A DNA stretch of 64,000 bases from Rugosimonospora sp040255525. Lineage in GTDB: Bacteria > Actinomycetota > Actinomycetes > Mycobacteriales > Micromonosporaceae. Below the pieces are notes generated by a model. It was given only the letters and a program-made list of their open reading frames with translations, ran no database searches and was not told the DNA's origin. Made by a program: the position numbers and the translations under genes. This document shows positions 16,651 to 24,618 of the stretch, in pieces. Every line of letters starts with the position of its first letter. Position 1 is the first letter of the stretch. The stretch covers positions 24,205 through 88,204 of the forward strand of contig JBDZVD010000015.1 in the NCBI GenBank assembly GCA_040255525.1, written 5' to 3'.

Positions 16651-17865
16651 GTGAGCACGAGCGTAGCCGGTTCGCAACTGCTGCAGGCCGCCGCGGCGAG
16701 GCTGTCCCTGGTGCCGGAGGGCGACGACGTGACGGTCGGCAACCCGGCGACGGGAACATTCGTGGCGGTACCGGCGGTCGGAGGCATCGTCCTCACCGCG
16801 CTCGCCAACGGCGCGAGCCTCGACGAGGCATCCCAGGCAGCGCGAGCCCACGCCGGTGTCGAGGTGGACGTTCCGGATTTCCTTACCGCCCTCGAATCGG
16901 CGGGGATCCTCGTCTACGACACCGGCGGCGGGACAGAGCGGCACGTCCGGTGGATCGCGGGGGTTCCGCAACGGGCCGCGAAACCGTTCTTCGGCAAGGC
17001 CGCTTGGTGTTTCTATACGCTCGCACTGGTGTTCACCGGCATAGCATTCGCGGCAAGGCCGGCGTTGCGGCCGTCGTTCGAGAGCTACATGTTCCTCCCC
17101 GACCCGATGATCGCCATCCTGGTCACGTACCTGTTCGCCATGGCCGTTACGGTGCTGCACGAGGGGTGGCACTGGCTGGCCGCGCGCGCTGAGGGCGTAC
17201 CGGCCCGGTTCCGCGTCTCGTACCGCGGCGCGTTCGTCGTCGCCGAGACCGACCTGTCGCTTCTGCTCACCCTGCCCAGGCGCCGTCGCTTCGGACCGAT
17301 GCTCGCCGGGCCCGCGTTCGACGTGTCGGTGCTGGCCGTCGCGGTCGGACTCCGCTGGGCCTACTTCGACGCCCGCGCGCCCATCGGTGACACCACCGCC
17401 CGGCTGCTCGGCGCGTTGGTGCTGGCCACCATGTTCAACCTGGTCTGGCAGTGCGCGTTCTTCATGCGTACGGACCTGTATGCGATCCTCGCGTGCGCCC
17501 TGAAATGCGAAAACCTCTACCGGGTCAGCTGGCTGACGCTCAAGAGCCGGTTGTTGCCATTGCGCCCGCCCGAGGCGGAGGAGCTGCACGCCGCGAGTAC
17601 GCGTGACCGGTCGGTCGCCTCCTGGTTCAGCCTGCTGTACCTGGTCGGGATGCTCGGCGTGTTCGCATTCATGCTCTCCATCGCGCTGCCCTCCGCCGGA
17701 GGGTTCGTCTACTGGATGGTCAAGAACATCGCGAGCCTGAGCTTCCACCAGGCGGCCTTCTGGGAATCGGTGAGCGTGGCCGTGTTCACCGCGGCCCAGC
17801 TGTTGGCCCCGATCCCGCTCGCGATCAGGGAGCGGCGCCTGCGACGCAAGGGGGTGTTGGCGTGA
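16651..17865 (+). CDS. M50-like membrane metallopeptidase with N-terminal PqqD-like domain
   Basis: 404 residues. The first ~95 residues look like a winged-helix/PqqD-type module (VGNPATGTFVAVPAVGGIVLTALANGASLDEASQAA). The rest has about six to seven membrane segments with zinc motif HEGWH (H170, E171, H174) and a later GPAFD segment that can supply the third ligand. This layout resembles YydH-type peptide zinc metalloproteases in RiPP loci. Inferred role: intramembrane or membrane-proximal cleavage and release of the modified peptide. GTG 16651 follows GGGAAGGGAG. It overlaps the DUF3105 gene by four bases. Confidence 0.78.
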   Translation: MSTSVAGSQLLQAAAARLSLVPEGDDVTVGNPATGTFVAVPAVGGIVLTALANGASLDEASQAARAHAGVEVDVPDFLTALESAGILVYDTGGGTERHVRWIAGVPQRAAKPFFGKAAWCFYTLALVFTGIAFAARPALRPSFESYMFLPDPMIAILVTYLFAMAVTVLHEGWHWLAARAEGVPARFRVSYRGAFVVAETDLSLLLTLPRRRRFGPMLAGPAFDVSVLAVAVGLRWAYFDARAPIGDTTARLLGALVLATMFNLVWQCAFFMRTDLYAILACALKCENLYRVSWLTLKSRLLPLRPPEAEELHAASTRDRSVASWFSLLYLVGMLGVFAFMLSIALPSAGGFVYWMVKNIASLSFHQAAFWESVSVAVFTAAQLLAPIPLAIRERRLRRKGVLA

Positions 17866-18455
17866 TCAAACGCGTCGCGATTCGGGCAGCGTGGTGGTTG
17901 GCCACGGTCGGCGTGGTCGCCGCGCTCGCCATCACGGCCGTCGCCCGGCAGTTCCCACAGCTCAAGGGCTCCGTCCTGGGCTCCTGGACACAAGCCCAAC
18001 CCGCCGCCTGCCTTCCCGGCCAGGCCATCCCCATCATGGCCAGCCCGCACCTGTCGGTCGCCGACCTCGCGAAGGTGCACTACAACTCGAACCCGCCCAC
18101 CTCAGGGCCACACTTCGCGATCCCACCCGCCCCCGGCATCTACGACTCTCCCCTGGCACCTGCCGAATTCGTACACGCCGAGGAACACGGCCACGTCGTC
18201 ATCGTCTATCCTCCACAGACCCCGAAGGGTGACGTCGAGGCACTCAAGAAAATCGCCAAGGCTCACCCAGAGGATGTCGTCCTCACTCCGTATCCCCAGA
18301 TCGGCCACGGCATCGCCCTCGCCGCCTGGGGCCGACTGCAACGCCTGGACCGGGTTGACGCCGCGGCTATCAACCGCTTCATCACCGCGCTCGCCGGACG
18401 CTACGACCATAAATGGATGCGCCCGGACCCGTGCGGCGCCGAGGGCAACGACTGA
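17862..18455 (+). CDS. DUF3105 membrane-anchored protein
   Basis: 197 residues. A single N-terminal membrane helix (~residues 8-30) is followed by an extracellular domain with the DUF3105 hallmarks NPPTSGPHF, AEEHGHVVIVYPP and a later IGHGIAL. Function of the family is not established. Its coupling (GTGA overlap) to the peptidase gene makes it part of the peptide locus, perhaps for export, immunity or extracellular handling of the product. Confidence 0.82.
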   Translation: MIKRVAIRAAWWLATVGVVAALAITAVARQFPQLKGSVLGSWTQAQPAACLPGQAIPIMASPHLSVADLAKVHYNSNPPTSGPHFAIPPAPGIYDSPLAPAEFVHAEEHGHVVIVYPPQTPKGDVEALKKIAKAHPEDVVLTPYPQIGHGIALAAWGRLQRLDRVDAAAINRFITALAGRYDHKWMRPDPCGAEGND

Positions 18456-18587
18456 CGGGCGTCCCTGATCGATCGAGGACCCCGCGCGGCAATCTGGCGG
18501 ACCGGCCGCCAATGAGCCGCCGGCCCGTCCAGGGCGTCGCCGCCGAAGAGCCGTTTCGTACGCGCGGGTTCTGGGGCGCAACCGGCG

Positions 18588-19640
18588 TCATGAACTTCGG
18601 CTTGACGGGCGCTCGGTGCCGCGGAGCCAGCTATCTTCTGCCGCATAGTCGAACCACGTCGTGGTCATCTCCGGGTCGATGCCCGGTGGCATCCAGGTAG
18701 GGTCTCGGACCGCCTGGTCGACCATCCAGCCGATCTCCTCGGTGACCGTGGTGGCATAGTCGCCGACCGGTCGGTATCCCAACGCCTCTGCGGCGCTGGT
18801 GTCCAGGACGATCGGAGGAATCCGGTGCCACGGGTGTCTGCCCAGCTGCGGCGGCGCGTTTTCGTCGAGGAACACTTCGTCCCAGGTGTGACCGGTCGCA
18901 GCGGCGATCACGCGGGAGATCGTCAACCCGTCGGGCGCGTCCGGATCGGCTGCGTTGAGGATGCGGCGCGCCGGCCGTTCCGCCACCACCTCGACCAGCG
19001 CGGCAATGTTGACAGCCGCTGACGGATGATCGGTGCCCTTGCCGTGGCCAGCAAGCAGAAGCGCCGGCCGCCGGTCCAAGGCTCGCTTCACGAAGTACCA
19101 CTCCCGCGGCGGCGTAGCGCCTTCGCCGTGCACCTTCGACGGACGCAGCACGGTTACCGGCAGGCCGCTGTCGAGCAGGACCCGCTCGGCGGCGACCTTG
19201 TTGGCGCCGTACCCCTGCGGTGAGTTGTACGGCATGTCGGCTGGCTTCATGGTGGGTTGCCGCTCCGTCACCGCTCCCGCGAACCGGGGCGGCGACGCCG
19301 AGTTGACGTGGTTGCCCTCGCCGTCGACGTAGACCGCCTTGCTGGAGATCATGACCGGGGAGCTGACGTTGCGGATCAACGGGAGCAGCAGCCGTGCCTG
19401 AGCGGCTGTGTAGCAGGCGCAGTCGACAAGAAGATCACGCCCATCTCCCACCGCCGCCGCCAGCCCGGCCGGATCGTCGCGATCGAGCAGCACGAGCCGC
19501 ACCCCTGCGGCCGCCAGGTCAGCAGGCATGCGACGCCGATCACGACCAGTGACGGTGACCTGCCAACCGGCCGAGAGCAAACGACGCGCCACGGCGCGGC
19601 CGATCAAGCCGGTACCGCCGATGACCAGAGCAGACTGCAC
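18588..19640 (-). CDS. NAD(P)-dependent sugar epimerase/reductase-like protein (extended SDR)
   Basis: 350 residues. The N-terminal Rossmann motif is ALVIGGTGLIGRAVARRLL. The mid-region SSKAVYVD...YGANKVAAERVLL matches the extended-SDR pattern with catalytic YxxxK replaced in part by YGANK. Substrate-binding C-terminal half follows. It probably acts on a nucleotide sugar or similar ketone in the cytosol. GTG 19640 follows GGGGTCGG. Convergent with the DUF3105 gene and not obviously part of the peptide locus. Confidence 0.82.
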   Translation of the reverse strand: MQSALVIGGTGLIGRAVARRLLSAGWQVTVTGRDRRRMPADLAAAGVRLVLLDRDDPAGLAAAVGDGRDLLVDCACYTAAQARLLLPLIRNVSSPVMISSKAVYVDGEGNHVNSASPPRFAGAVTERQPTMKPADMPYNSPQGYGANKVAAERVLLDSGLPVTVLRPSKVHGEGATPPREWYFVKRALDRRPALLLAGHGKGTDHPSAAVNIAALVEVVAERPARRILNAADPDAPDGLTISRVIAAATGHTWDEVFLDENAPPQLGRHPWHRIPPIVLDTSAAEALGYRPVGDYATTVTEEIGWMVDQAVRDPTWMPPGIDPEMTTTWFDYAAEDSWLRGTERPSSRSS

Positions 19641-19692
19641 TACCGACCCCCAACCGGTGCGCGACCCGCTGCACCTTCATCCGGCCCATATC

Positions 19693-19946
19693 CTATTCGG
19701 GGTACACCTGCGCCTGATCCAGGTCGGCCGCAGTGACGCCCGCGACCAGGTCATCGAATGTCGTGGTGCGCAACGCGTCGGCGGCTTCCCCCGACCTGTT
19801 CGGCGGTCAGGTACCGGAGCCGGACCGCCTTCCCCATGCACCACGCGGTCCCGACCTGGTCGACCAGCTCATCGCCGCACGTGCCGCGACGCGCGGCGAG
19901 AGCCGCGAGCAGCATCCAGCCTCCGTCGCCGGATCCGTCTACATAG
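19693..19946 (-). pseudogene. Decayed DUF1877-like fragment (frameshifted)
   Basis: Read across frames on the minus strand, the segment gives GDELVDQVGTAW..., then RYLTAEQV, then after a one-base shift near 19790 AADALRTTTFDDLVAGVTAADL and the end QAQVYPE. RYLTxEQV...AL and a terminal YPE are typical of DUF1877 proteins. The rest of the 409-base gap (19641-20049) holds nothing else recognisable. No intact start or continuous frame exists. Confidence 0.4.
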
Positions 19947-20049
19947 GCCGGTCGTGATGCCGAAGCTTGGCGTGGGGCGTGGACCCCTCCTGGTGACCGC
20001 GGGGCGGCTGCCCACCCCGTCGCGGGCGGGCAGCCGGCTTTCCGGAACG

Positions 20050-20976
20050 TTATTTGGTCTCGATATGAGCCAGCGGGCCGTTGTCCTTCGTCAGCTCGGC
20101 ATTCGCCGCGAACCAGCTGGTGTCCGCGGGGTACAGCGCGCTGCGGAGAAAGGCCCACGTGAGCCGCCGGATCAGAGCAACCCGTTCGGGACTCTCGTCC
20201 GTGGTCTCCGTGGTGGCGTACCCGGAGATGCCGCCCAGCGAGTGCTCTGCCCCGAACAGGGTGAGCAGGCTCTTGGCCCCCGGGCTCAGGAAATAGGCAT
20301 CCGTAAACCACTCCGGCCCGCGGACGGTCAGGGCGGACTGGTCCTTGTCCCCCGCGACCACCAGGGCCGGCGTGGTCATCTGCGCGAAGCTCGGGTTCAT
20401 GAAGGAGAAGTGCTCGGCGGCGAACGGCGTCAGGTCGGCGCCGCCTGTGCCCGGCACGGCGAGCAGCACACCGGCCTTGATCCGCGAGTCGGACATGTCC
20501 TTGCCCGGTACGCCCTCGGCATCGATGACCCGCGCGCCCAACAGCATGCTCGCCGTCTGGGCGCCCCAGGAATGCCCGGCTACGGCGATGCGGTCCCGGT
20601 CGAGGCGCCCCGTCAGGCCAGGAACGGCGGCCTCGATGAGGTCCAGCTGGTCGACGACGCGCGTCAGGTCCTCGACCCGGAAGCGCCAGATTTCCGGATA
20701 GCGACGGTCGTCGGGGGTGACGGTCAGCGTCCGAGAGTCGAGGTGAGTGGGCTGAAGGACCGCGAAGCCGTGGGCGGTCCAGAAGTCGACCAGCGGGGCG
20801 TAGCTGTCCATCGACTGGCCGAAGCCGTGCGAGAAGACGATGACGGGCAGTTGGTCGCCGGTCACCGGAGCCGACACCCGTACCCTTAGATCCTCGTCCC
20901 GGCCTGCGGCGGGCATCACCACGGGGCGTACCGAGATGACAGGCTGGGGTGTACTGACGACTTCTGGGTGTTGCAT
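20050..20976 (-). CDS. Alpha/beta hydrolase (esterase/lipase-like)
   Basis: 308 residues. Strand LPVIVFSHGFGQSMDSYAPLVDFWTAHGFAVLQP with an oxyanion-type SHGFG, nucleophile elbow GHSWGAQ and late GAEHSLGG for the catalytic His give a complete hydrolase fold. No signal peptide, so cytosolic. ATG 20976 follows GGGGAGA; the frame upstream to 21048 lacks family character. Divergent from a TetR gene with a shared operator region, so its expression is probably induced by that regulator's ligand. Confidence 0.87.
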   Translation of the reverse strand: MQHPEVVSTPQPVISVRPVVMPAAGRDEDLRVRVSAPVTGDQLPVIVFSHGFGQSMDSYAPLVDFWTAHGFAVLQPTHLDSRTLTVTPDDRRYPEIWRFRVEDLTRVVDQLDLIEAAVPGLTGRLDRDRIAVAGHSWGAQTASMLLGARVIDAEGVPGKDMSDSRIKAGVLLAVPGTGGADLTPFAAEHFSFMNPSFAQMTTPALVVAGDKDQSALTVRGPEWFTDAYFLSPGAKSLLTLFGAEHSLGGISGYATTETTDESPERVALIRRLTWAFLRSALYPADTSWFAANAELTKDNGPLAHIETK

Positions 20977-21055
20977 GGTTTCTCCCCTGGAAGGTGACGA
21001 GAGTGGCGACGGGTGACCTGGCCACAGGTCGCGGTGTTCTGGCATCATGACCTAG

Positions 21056-21096
21056 CGGATCACCGTTCCGTTTCGACGATACGGATCGCTGTTCCG
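21056..21096. promoter_or_regulatory. Twin TetR operator candidates
   Basis: CGGATCACCGTTCCG (21056-21070) and CGGATCGCTGTTCCG (21082-21096) match at 13 of 15 bases, are imperfect palindromes (CGGAWC-N3-GWTCCG) and lie 26 bases apart between the hydrolase and its divergent TetR gene. They are the expected autoregulatory sites. Confidence 0.65.
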
Positions 21097-21129
21097 CTTA
21101 GCAACTTCAGTGACGGAGGTAACAGGGCA

Positions 21130-21714
21130 GTGGCTGGCACCGGCCGCGAACCAGCAACGCCGGCCCCAGGAAAGCGGGCCGACGCCCGGCGCAACCAACA
21201 GACTCTGCTGGAAGCGGCCGCGGCGGCTTTCGTCGCCTCCGGTGTCGATGCGCCGGTACGCGACATCGCGGCCAAGGCCGGCGTCGGCATCGCTACGATC
21301 TACCGCCACTTCCCGACCCGGGCTGATCTGGTCGTCGCCGTCTACCGGCACCAGGTCGAAGCCTGCGTCGAGGCGGGCCCCGCCCTGCTGGCGGCGAACG
21401 ACTCACCGCACGCCGCCCTGGCGCGGTGGATCGATCTCTTCGTCGACTTCCTGGTCACCAAGCACGGTCTGGCCGAAGCGTTGCAGTCCGACGATGCCGC
21501 CTTCGCGACCTTGCACGCTTACTTCGTCGACCGCCTCAGGCCGGTCTGCGCCGAGTTGCTCGATGCCGCCGCCCGGGCAGGCGAGATCCGCCCCGACATC
21601 CAGGCCTACGAACTGATGGTCGGCGTCGGCAACCTCTGCATCGGCGCGAACAAGTTCCCCGGGTACGACGCCCGTCGCATGGTCGAACTCCTCCTCGCCG
21701 GACTACGCAGGTAA
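21130..21714 (+). CDS. TetR-family transcriptional repressor
   Basis: 194 residues. HTH region RRNQQTLLEAAAAAFVASGVDAPVRDIAAKAGVGIATIYRHFPTRADLVVAVYRH, then a ligand domain of the AcrR/SACE type (FATLHAYFVDRLRPVCAELLDAAARAGEIRPD). GTG 21130 has GGAGG eleven bases upstream; the upstream frame to 21013 would overlap the operators. Predicted to repress itself and the adjacent hydrolase. Confidence 0.9.
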   Translation: MAGTGREPATPAPGKRADARRNQQTLLEAAAAAFVASGVDAPVRDIAAKAGVGIATIYRHFPTRADLVVAVYRHQVEACVEAGPALLAANDSPHAALARWIDLFVDFLVTKHGLAEALQSDDAAFATLHAYFVDRLRPVCAELLDAAARAGEIRPDIQAYELMVGVGNLCIGANKFPGYDARRMVELLLAGLRR

Positions 21715-21987
21715 CACCATCGTGCCGAATGCGCCCGCGGAACGAAGGTTCGACGGACTCCTCGGGGGGCCGGTTGGGTCGCTCGGGCCGGTGGTCGCAC
21801 TCGACGTTGTTGTCGACGATCTGGGCCGCCACGCCGGCAGCGTCGGCCGAGGCCGGATCAGCCAGCGGTGTCAGCCGCGGGGAGCCGCCGACCGGAAACG
21901 GCGAGCACGCCGGCAGCGCGGTGCGAAAAGGTCGGTCATCGGCGAGGAGACTGCTGTCCACGGCGGGGACGGGGATCGGCGTGCGTA

Positions 21988-22431
21988 TCAGCCAAGGTAG
22001 AGGCGGTACCCCTGGGCCACCGCTCGGAAGCCAAACGACTCGTAGAAGGCGTGAGCGACGTGGCGCTCGGCCCGCGACAGCAGCTGAATCTTGTAGCAGC
22101 CCGCCTGCCGTGCCACGGAGACTGCGGCCTCCAAGAGCGCAGACCCGACGCCCGACCGTCGATGCGTGGCGGTGACCACCACGTTCTCGACCAGCGCGAA
22201 CGGCCGTGCGCCTCGAGTAAGGTTCGGCAGCACGGCGCAGTCGAGGGTGCCGACCACGGTTCCGGCGGATTCCGCGACGAGGACCGTTCGTCCGGCCTGC
22301 GACTCGATGGAGCGCCAAACATCGAGCGCCGCCTGCATCGACGGTGGGAGATCGGAGGGATGCAGTTCGGCGTACAGGTCCAGCATCGCGGGGACATCGG
22401 CCTCGGACGCTGGACGAACGCTGATCTCCAC
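21988..22431 (-). CDS. GNAT-family N-acetyltransferase, leaderless
   Basis: 147 residues. VEISVRPASEADVPAMLDLYAELHP opens the fold; the acetyl-CoA loop is VVVTATHRRSGVGSALLEAAVSVARQAGC, and the end is FYESFGFRAVAQGYRLYLG, the usual last strand. Substrate unknown. The GTG at 22431 lies six bases after a TACACT -10 box (22438-22443 on the plus strand), so the transcript is probably leaderless; this decides the start. The 317-base gap to the next gene (22432-22748) holds only this promoter. Confidence 0.85.
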   Translation of the reverse strand: MEISVRPASEADVPAMLDLYAELHPSDLPPSMQAALDVWRSIESQAGRTVLVAESAGTVVGTLDCAVLPNLTRGARPFALVENVVVTATHRRSGVGSALLEAAVSVARQAGCYKIQLLSRAERHVAHAFYESFGFRAVAQGYRLYLG

Positions 22432-22748
22432 ACGGTGAGTGTAGGCACCCGTCCAGGGCCCGATGATTCGCGATGACCGCGACAGCCGGTTGCCGCCATC
22501 GCAGTGAGGCCGCAGGAGGACTTCGCGGGAACCGAAGCGCGTACGTGGAGGGCCACCCCTACCGGCAACCACCGGACCACCCGCCGCGCACGGCCTGACC
22601 GACCGACAGACAGGAGAAGCCGAACAGGCCGGCGACCTACCCTGCCCACCGAGACCATCAATCGGCGATCGTCGTTCAATCGGGATCCCCGTAGCAGCGA
22701 CATCGGTGGGTCCGGGCTGGATCATTTGCAGGTGCGATTGCTCGGCGG

Positions 22749-23333
22749 TCACTTGTGACTGGTCCGCTTCGGCGCCGGCTTCTTGGTGGTCTTGTGCGGC
22801 GCCGGCGCGGGCGACGGTGCTCGCGCGGGTGGCGCGGGTGGCGCGTTGACCAGGGCCTTGGTCTGGTTCCACCACGCCACCACCGGGGGGCTGCAGGCAG
22901 GCGCGCCAGGCGGGCAACTGTGCGCGTTCCCGGTGAGCACCACCGCGGCGAGCGCGATCGCGATCAGGCAGCGGCGGGCGTACCTGTTCGTGGTGAACCC
23001 GGCGAAGCCGGCCTCGGCCACCCGCCGGCCCATGCCAACCAGACCGCCGACGGCCGCGCCGTACGTGTGGAAGACCCCCGGGGGTGCCTTTTCGAGCCGC
23101 CGGAGCAGCGTGGTGATCAGGTACTCCGGGAGGATCGCCAGCAGGCCGAACATGTGGCTGGCCGCCCGGCCCACAGCGGCGAACAGCCGGTCGAAGGCGG
23201 GCAGCAGCTTCACCACCATGACCAATGCGATCAGCAGCAGAACGACCAGCAGCGGCAGGGCCAGCTCGGTCTGCCAGGGCGGCGGCGCCCAGGAGACCGT
23301 CCAGCGTACGTCGGTCAGGCCGCGGTCAAACAT
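22749..23333 (-). CDS. Membrane protein of unknown function, last gene of the TIR/SPFH operon
   Basis: 194 residues from ATG 23333. One strong membrane helix (~residues 24-46, LALPLLVVLLLIALVMVVKLL), an amphipathic region with LLAILPEYLITTLLRRLEK, a second hydrophobic stretch (RRCLIAIALAAVVLTGNAHSC) and a Pro/Lys-rich tail ending KKPAPKRTSHK. No known domain recognised. It overlaps the SPFH gene by eight bases, so it is made with it; the role inferred is membrane anchor or pore partner of that complex. Confidence 0.72.
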   Translation of the reverse strand: MFDRGLTDVRWTVSWAPPPWQTELALPLLVVLLLIALVMVVKLLPAFDRLFAAVGRAASHMFGLLAILPEYLITTLLRRLEKAPPGVFHTYGAAVGGLVGMGRRVAEAGFAGFTTNRYARRCLIAIALAAVVLTGNAHSCPPGAPACSPPVVAWWNQTKALVNAPPAPPARAPSPAPAPHKTTKKPAPKRTSHK

Positions 23334-24618
23334 CGGTGCCCTCCGGCGTCGCCGGTGCTGCCTTGTCGTCGATCGCGGCATCGTCCTTGCCGGTGAGATC
23401 CTCGACGGTGACCGTCGGCGGCTTCCTGAGCGTGAAGAGCCCGTCGTCCGGGCGCGACATCATGCCGGCCACCGCGCGGATCAGATCCTGGCTGACGCCC
23501 TCCAGATCGGCCTCGATAATCAGGTTCTTCTCGATCATCTCCTTGAGGATCTCGGCCTTGCGTTCCTCGCCGGCCGCCTGCTGGTCGACGATCATCTTGA
23601 TGAACTCCTTGGCATCCTCCGGGTTGTTGCCCAAATGGGTGGCGAGCACCGCGGCGCTGCCGCTCTCCCATGCCTGGACGAACAGCCGGCTGCGCTCCTT
23701 CGCCCGCTCGAACTCCCGGCTCTGGCCGAGTTCCTTCAGGTCGGACTGCCACAGCGCCCGTTTCTGCTCGATCTCGAGCAGCCGCTCCTCCTCCAGTGCC
23801 CGGAGCTGAGCGTCGAAGCTTTTGCTGCGTTCCTCCAACCGGCGCTGGAACAGCTGGTCGTCCTGCTCGAACGCGGCCTGCCGCTCCTTCCGGCGGCGCT
23901 CCATGGCCTCCTCGAAGTCGGCTTCGGCGCGCCGGACGCGCATCTCGTGCCCGTGCTGCTGGGCCTTACGTTCCAGCTCGTGGTCCTGCTGGAGCCGGGC
24001 GATCTCGCCCGCCTGCTCTTCCTCGAGGACGTTCTTGAGGTGCGCGGTCTGCATCACGGTCGTCTCACTGTGCAGGTCGCGCAGCTTGGCCAGGTGGACC
24101 TTACCCGGCTCGTCGAGCGCGACCTGCGGGGTCACCCGGTCGATCCGCAGGCATCCCTCGATCAGCAGGCCGGTCCGGGTCAGCTCGGTGCGGATCTGCT
24201 GCTCGAACTCGACGGTCTGCTCGACGTTGAACTGCCGGCCCATTTCGGTCAACTGGTCATGCAGTTCGGCGCTGATCGCCTCGACGCCGTCGTTGAGCCG
24301 GCGGCGGGCTACCACGTCGGCCCGCTCCACGTGCCAGCGCAGCCGCAGGCCGATCTGAAACGAGTACGCCTCGTCCTTCGTCTTCACGGCCAGGTCGATC
24401 GCGCTGTCGTGCTGGGCGACGTCGATCTCGTACTCCATGGCATCCGAGGCGAACATGCCTTCGCCCCAGGTACGCTGCCCCGGCACCGTCTTCGTCTCGC
24501 CCTTGGTGGTCTGCACGACGATCCGCACGCCGGCGCGTGCCGGTGTAGGCGGCTTGATCTGGAAACGCTTGAGCGGGGTCTCCGAGAGAATCAGCTTGAC
24601 CGGCTCACTTGCCGTCAT
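23326..24618 (-). CDS. SPFH/band-7-like coiled-coil protein
   Basis: 430 residues without membrane helix or signal. Residues ~30-200 resemble an SPFH/band-7 domain (VRIVVQTTKGETKTVPGQRTWGEG, then VKTKDEAYSFQIGLRLRWHVE). Residues ~200-320 are a long charged coiled coil (EEEQAGEIARLQQDHELERKAQQHGHEM...RRKERQAAFEQDDQLFQRRLEER). SPFH proteins assemble into membrane-bound rings or cages. It overlaps the upstream NTPase gene by 14 bases and the downstream membrane protein by eight, so complex formation with both is likely. Confidence 0.7.
   Translation of the reverse strand: MTASEPVKLILSETPLKRFQIKPPTPARAGVRIVVQTTKGETKTVPGQRTWGEGMFASDAMEYEIDVAQHDSAIDLAVKTKDEAYSFQIGLRLRWHVERADVVARRRLNDGVEAISAELHDQLTEMGRQFNVEQTVEFEQQIRTELTRTGLLIEGCLRIDRVTPQVALDEPGKVHLAKLRDLHSETTVMQTAHLKNVLEEEQAGEIARLQQDHELERKAQQHGHEMRVRRAEADFEEAMERRRKERQAAFEQDDQLFQRRLEERSKSFDAQLRALEEERLLEIEQKRALWQSDLKELGQSREFERAKERSRLFVQAWESGSAAVLATHLGNNPEDAKEFIKMIVDQQAAGEERKAEILKEMIEKNLIIEADLEGVSQDLIRAVAGMMSRPDDGLFTLRKPPTVTVEDLTGKDDAAIDDKAAPATPEGTDV

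Noticed and set aside
15739..17748. 669-codon minus-strand frame over the ThiF, peptide and peptidase genes
   Set aside because: Antisense to conserved motifs on the plus strand; Arg/Glu/His-rich composition typical of a high-GC shadow.
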